A stretch of DNA of 64,000 bases from NCBI GenBank assembly GCA_026874595.1, contig CM049311.1, positions 46,195,676 to 46,259,675 of the forward strand. Reading direction: 5' to 3'. Shown here in pieces: positions 61,035 to 64,000 of this stretch. A model generated the notes under the pieces. That model had not been told where the DNA came from and searched no databases. It saw only the letters and a program-made list of their open reading frames with translations. A program made the position numbers and the translations under genes. Each line of letters begins with the position of its first letter. Positions within the stretch are counted from its first letter, which is position 1. The DNA comes from Sipunculus nudus. Lineage: Eukaryota > Annelida > Sipuncula > Golfingiida > Sipunculidae.

Positions 61035-61640
61035 GTCCACCTCTGTTTGCAATGTTCTCTGAAATCGCGTTGCGTATGATACTTTGCCATACCTCATTTT
61101 AAAGGTTATTGTTTCCTCAATGACACGGCCGATATTAGAATATAATTTTAATGTACACATCATTTTGAGTGATTTTGCGAGTTTTCTGATATGAGCGGAG
61201 GCCATCACCGAAAACAGCCGAACTGCCTTTGGCAAAGACCAGATTTTCTTTGTGGCCACCTCAAGCCCCAAATTAAGCCTATTTGAGGACTACGTCCATA
61301 TGAATAACCTTGCTTTCAATGCCGGATTTATGCATTTTTGGGCTGACATTTGACAAAGGCTCTGACCCAGGTGTGTAGTCAGTCAATGTGAAAAATACAT
61401 GGCTCTGGCTCGCTTTACGAAAAGGAGGGTTCAACCGAGGAGGATAAATGACAAAACCCAATACAAGGTCCCCATTATCGGAAAATGGTTGCAGTGGGGG
61501 CGAACGTTCGAGGCCTCAAAAATGGTCTGATACGATTAAAAAAGGTTGCAGCTGAAAAGGGGGACCGACCCCCTGGACTCCCCTTGGGTCTGCTTCTGCT
61601 AATAAAGGGGTATGCATATTTCCGTTTCTCTATTATTATT
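61035..61640. other. Unidentified repeat-like block
   Basis: Lies between the LINE break and the Tigger relic. On the minus strand two ORFs (61279-61461 and 61008-61271) sit in a row and could once have been one frame, but I do not recognise the product. GC content is higher than in the flanks. Probably part of the inserted transposon or another element nested in it. Confidence 0.4.
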
Positions 61641-63050
61641 TCAGTTGTGTGGCCATTTGCGGAGTCTTGAAGATGCGATGCACAGCTGTCAACCACCAGG
61701 ACGACATATCTGTTCTGCAGACGCATTTGTTTCTCGAACGCCGTCAGCCATTCTTTAAACAGAGCTCCAGTTATCCATGAATTGCTGTTGTTTCTGTAAG
61801 TAACCGGTAGATGCTTTGCGCCTCTGAAAATCGCGGATTTTTGCTTTTGCCGATGATCAGTAGAAGGCGCTTGTCTGTACATGTCATGTTTACCGCTACC
61901 TAGGCTGTCACCCTTTCCATGGCCTTTTTTCCACCAACCAGCTTATCTGATTTATGAGCGAGAGATCAATCTGGTGTCGCTCTATAGTAGATACCCGTCT
62001 TTTCTCGTCAAGGCTCGTAGCTCTTAAGTAGTTCTGAAACGTGACCGTGACCTTACAGGTCGAAGGTCATGCTAAGTGCATGCAGAGACAAATAAATGAG
62101 ACGTTGATAAATATAAATAACATTTATTAAGTTAACAAAATACAATAAAAAAAAACAGTAGCCAGAGGTAATGCGAAATTAGTAAGTTTGTCGGGTTGTT
62201 CCCATGATTTTACAAAGATCAAATACCGAAAAGAGAAAATATTACATCGCCCTTAATGTAGTTTAACAAAAGGATTTTATTTATTTTAGCTCCTGTAGTT
62301 ACTGTTAAAAGAAAAGGGCCTCGCTGATCTTACCAAACGTTGTTAGTAGTGCTTCGAGCTGGGATGTCTAGACGACAGTTGTTAGCTGTGTGGGCGACCT
62401 GCACCCGTTGAGCTCTGGCGACGATCTAACTTTTTAGGCATAGCCAGTCGCCCCCTTAAATAGATTCCCTTCCGGAAACCCGTTTGACGGACGGAAGGAT
62501 AAAAGCCCAGCGGAAGCCAAGTTTACAGACGGAAGCCTGCTTTACGACCGGATACATGTCAGACTGGTCCCTACCAGCAATACTCGTTACAGTTCTGGTA
62601 GCCTTGTACTGGCCCAGTCATCTGCAGCTGGTTGATCTCCATGCGACTTCTTAAGCTTGATGGAGTGACGCTCTTTCCATCTGCTCAACCAACCATCTGT
62701 AGCACTGAAGTTTGTGTTGCCAATTGCAGCTGCTAGGGATTCTGCTTTTTCTTTGAGTAGTGGTCCGTTAACTGGAACGCCATGACTCCTATAACGTTGG
62801 TAAACCACTGCCAAAGTGCATCTTCCACATTTATTTCTTTGCCCAATCGTCTGCGCTTCCGGTCGGAATTCTTATTTTCTGTGTAATCTTGGATGATTGT
62901 CTCCCTCTGAACAAGTATTCGAGAGTTCTGTGACTGGGACACGGCAAAATTCTTTGAAGTGTCGACTTGTGGAACCCTTTGGTCTTTCATCTTGATAACT
63001 TCATACTTGTCAGCCAAGGAGAGATCGTTGGGTTTGCGCTTGCCACTCAT
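61640..63050 (-). pseudogene. Dead Tigger/pogo-type transposase (CENP-B/DDE)
   Basis: On the minus strand from ATG at 63048-63050: MSGKRKPNDLSLADKYEVIK... (CENP-B-type DNA-binding start), then ...KEINVEDALWQWF, a frameshift near 62790, then RSHGVPVNGPLLKEKAESLA...SATDGWLSRWKERHSI (the second helix-turn-helix of CENP-B/Tigger). The DDE region follows at about 62020-61650: a DE...TG-YYRATP block split by a 5-bp insertion and containing a stop, KSDKLVGGKKAMERVT, KHLPVTYRNNSNSWITGALF, and VVLVVDSCASH carrying the second catalytic Asp. It then ends abruptly. About 500 bp between the DNA-binding and DDE parts is too decayed to read. It sits between two parts of a LINE, so it inserted after the LINE. 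Confidence 0.85.
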
Positions 63051-63177
63051 GATTGAATAGTGACATGTTTCGAAATTTGCTGGTCTTTAAAGAAGAAATG
63101 TTTTGACAAGACAAAACGATCATAAGGGGTTAACAATGTTAATTTATATAAGAGCCTTTGACAAATCTATATCAAAG

Positions 63178-63178
63178 G

Positions 63179-63245
<67 letters not shown>
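63178..63245. repeat. (TA)n microsatellite
   Basis: About 64 bp of TA plus a short palindromic tail (tttatatatatatataaa near 63250). It lies between the Tigger relic and the resumed LINE; Tigger targets TA, but no cause is shown. Confidence 0.95.
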
Positions 63246-63248
<3 letters not shown>

Positions 63249-63269
63249 GTTTATATATATATATAAACT

Positions 63270-64000
63270 GGAATAATTTGGAATGTACTAGAAAAAAAGA
63301 ACCCAACATTAAAGGATTAAAATTACTGGATTATATATACAGATTGCACAATATGCGGATGATACGACACTTTGTTTCAGATATTCCGTCTACATATGCA
63401 TGTTTTATTCCGTTTCATGTTTTTCAGCCGGCGAGCGGGTCAAAGGTGAACGCTGATAAAACGAGGGTTTGTGGTTAGGAAATTCAACCAGAAGTGGGGA
63501 CAAACCATGTGATATTAATTGCTTATCAGATAAAATCGAAGCATTTGGAATTATTTTTGGTTATTATGACACCAGCAAAGAAAACTGAGAGCCCAAAATC
63601 AAGAAGTTTTAAATATATTGTTGGTGTGGTCATTAAGAAATTCGACATATACTGGTTTAGTGACTGTGGCAAATTTCATTGTTAGCATTGGAATTTGGTA
63701 TTTTTCGAATTTAATCCATGTACTACCTTGGGCTGAAATGAAATTAGAACAATTATTTTTGGATTTCAAGAGACATGTGGTAAAGAAACAAGTTATTATA
63801 TCACCACGAGAGCGGAGTCCTTTTGTTTGTGGAGCAAGATTTAGCTGATGGGTTGCAATTTTCCGAATTACTACTATTGAACGTAATGTTGTAAAGACAA
63901 ATGTCGGTGTCTGACGTTCTAATTCATAAAACGGACACAAACTCGATGGAAACAACCATTGCATTCTGGAAATAGTGTCAAACACTGGGGCATCTGTCAC
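63270..64000 (+). pseudogene. L1/Tx1-like LINE, continuation of the reverse transcriptase
   Basis: Reads NIKGLKL, then QIAQYADDTTL with the catalytic YADD at 63352-63363, a frameshift, VSDIPST...ASGSKVNADKTR, then a frame carrying SDKIEAFGIIFG..DT.KENWEPKI-like and STYTGLVTVANFIVSIGIWY...VLPWAEMKLEQLFLDF (63636-63770), the typical region after the RT core in L1/Tx1 elements. The order continues from the RGTR/SPL relic that ends at 61030. Recognisable sequence fades near 63850; the last 150 bp hold nothing I can name. Confidence 0.8.

Overview
The window is eukaryotic and almost certainly animal. It is AT-rich, with GT-AG introns, short exons and a very high load of minisatellites, SINEs, LINE relics and DNA-transposon remnants. 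A gustatory-receptor-like gene, repeats built like the Helentron/pearl elements of bivalves, and (ACGG)n tracts beside terminal hairpins point to a mollusc, probably a bivalve. That assignment is inference; no ribosomal or mitochondrial marker is present.

Two spliced protein genes are supported, both on the + strand. The first (about 20.24-38.73 kb) has a TATA promoter, a two-codon first exon and about ten coding exons. It encodes a secreted protein of about 283 residues made of two homologous modules, each beginning GRAF after the signal peptide or linker. The modules share exon phases, an 86-nt cysteine exon and the same Trp/Leu/Gly/Cys spacing. Their motif order resembles a shortened CAP/SCP domain, which is a weak inference. 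The second gene (42.79-48.38 kb) encodes a multi-pass receptor of about 423 residues whose last exon carries the TYhhhhhQF signature of gustatory-receptor-like proteins.

Layout. 0-2.5 kb: nothing recognised. 2.5-5.2 kb: a dead non-LTR reverse transcriptase split by a hAT-type element with an 8-bp target duplication and followed by two inverted MITE-like copies. 5.6-9.45 kb: minisatellites, including a 2.6-kb array of a 20-bp unit. 9.45-15.4 kb: mostly unannotated, with a GC-rich palindrome cluster and a 32-bp array. 15.4-19.5 kb: two arrays and three SINEs, one with a 15-bp target duplication. 20.2-38.7 kb: the secreted-protein gene, whose introns hold a pearl-like element with a 360-bp higher-order repeat, MITEs and several arrays. 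38.7-42.7 kb: intergenic. 42.8-48.4 kb: the receptor gene, with a 1.35-kb 28-bp array in an intron. 48.5-53.7 kb: a SINE, a decayed jerky/Tigger-like gene and AT-rich sequence. 53.9-56.8 kb: a second pearl-like element. 58.8-64 kb: an L1/Tx1-like LINE whose catalytic motif-A segment has expanded into a 1.9-kb tandem array, interrupted by a dead Tigger transposase on the other strand.

The main points of interest are the intragenic module duplication, a minisatellite that repeats the gene's own splice acceptor, and the reverse-transcriptase-derived satellite. No prokaryotic-type defence system, CRISPR array or intact mobile element was seen.
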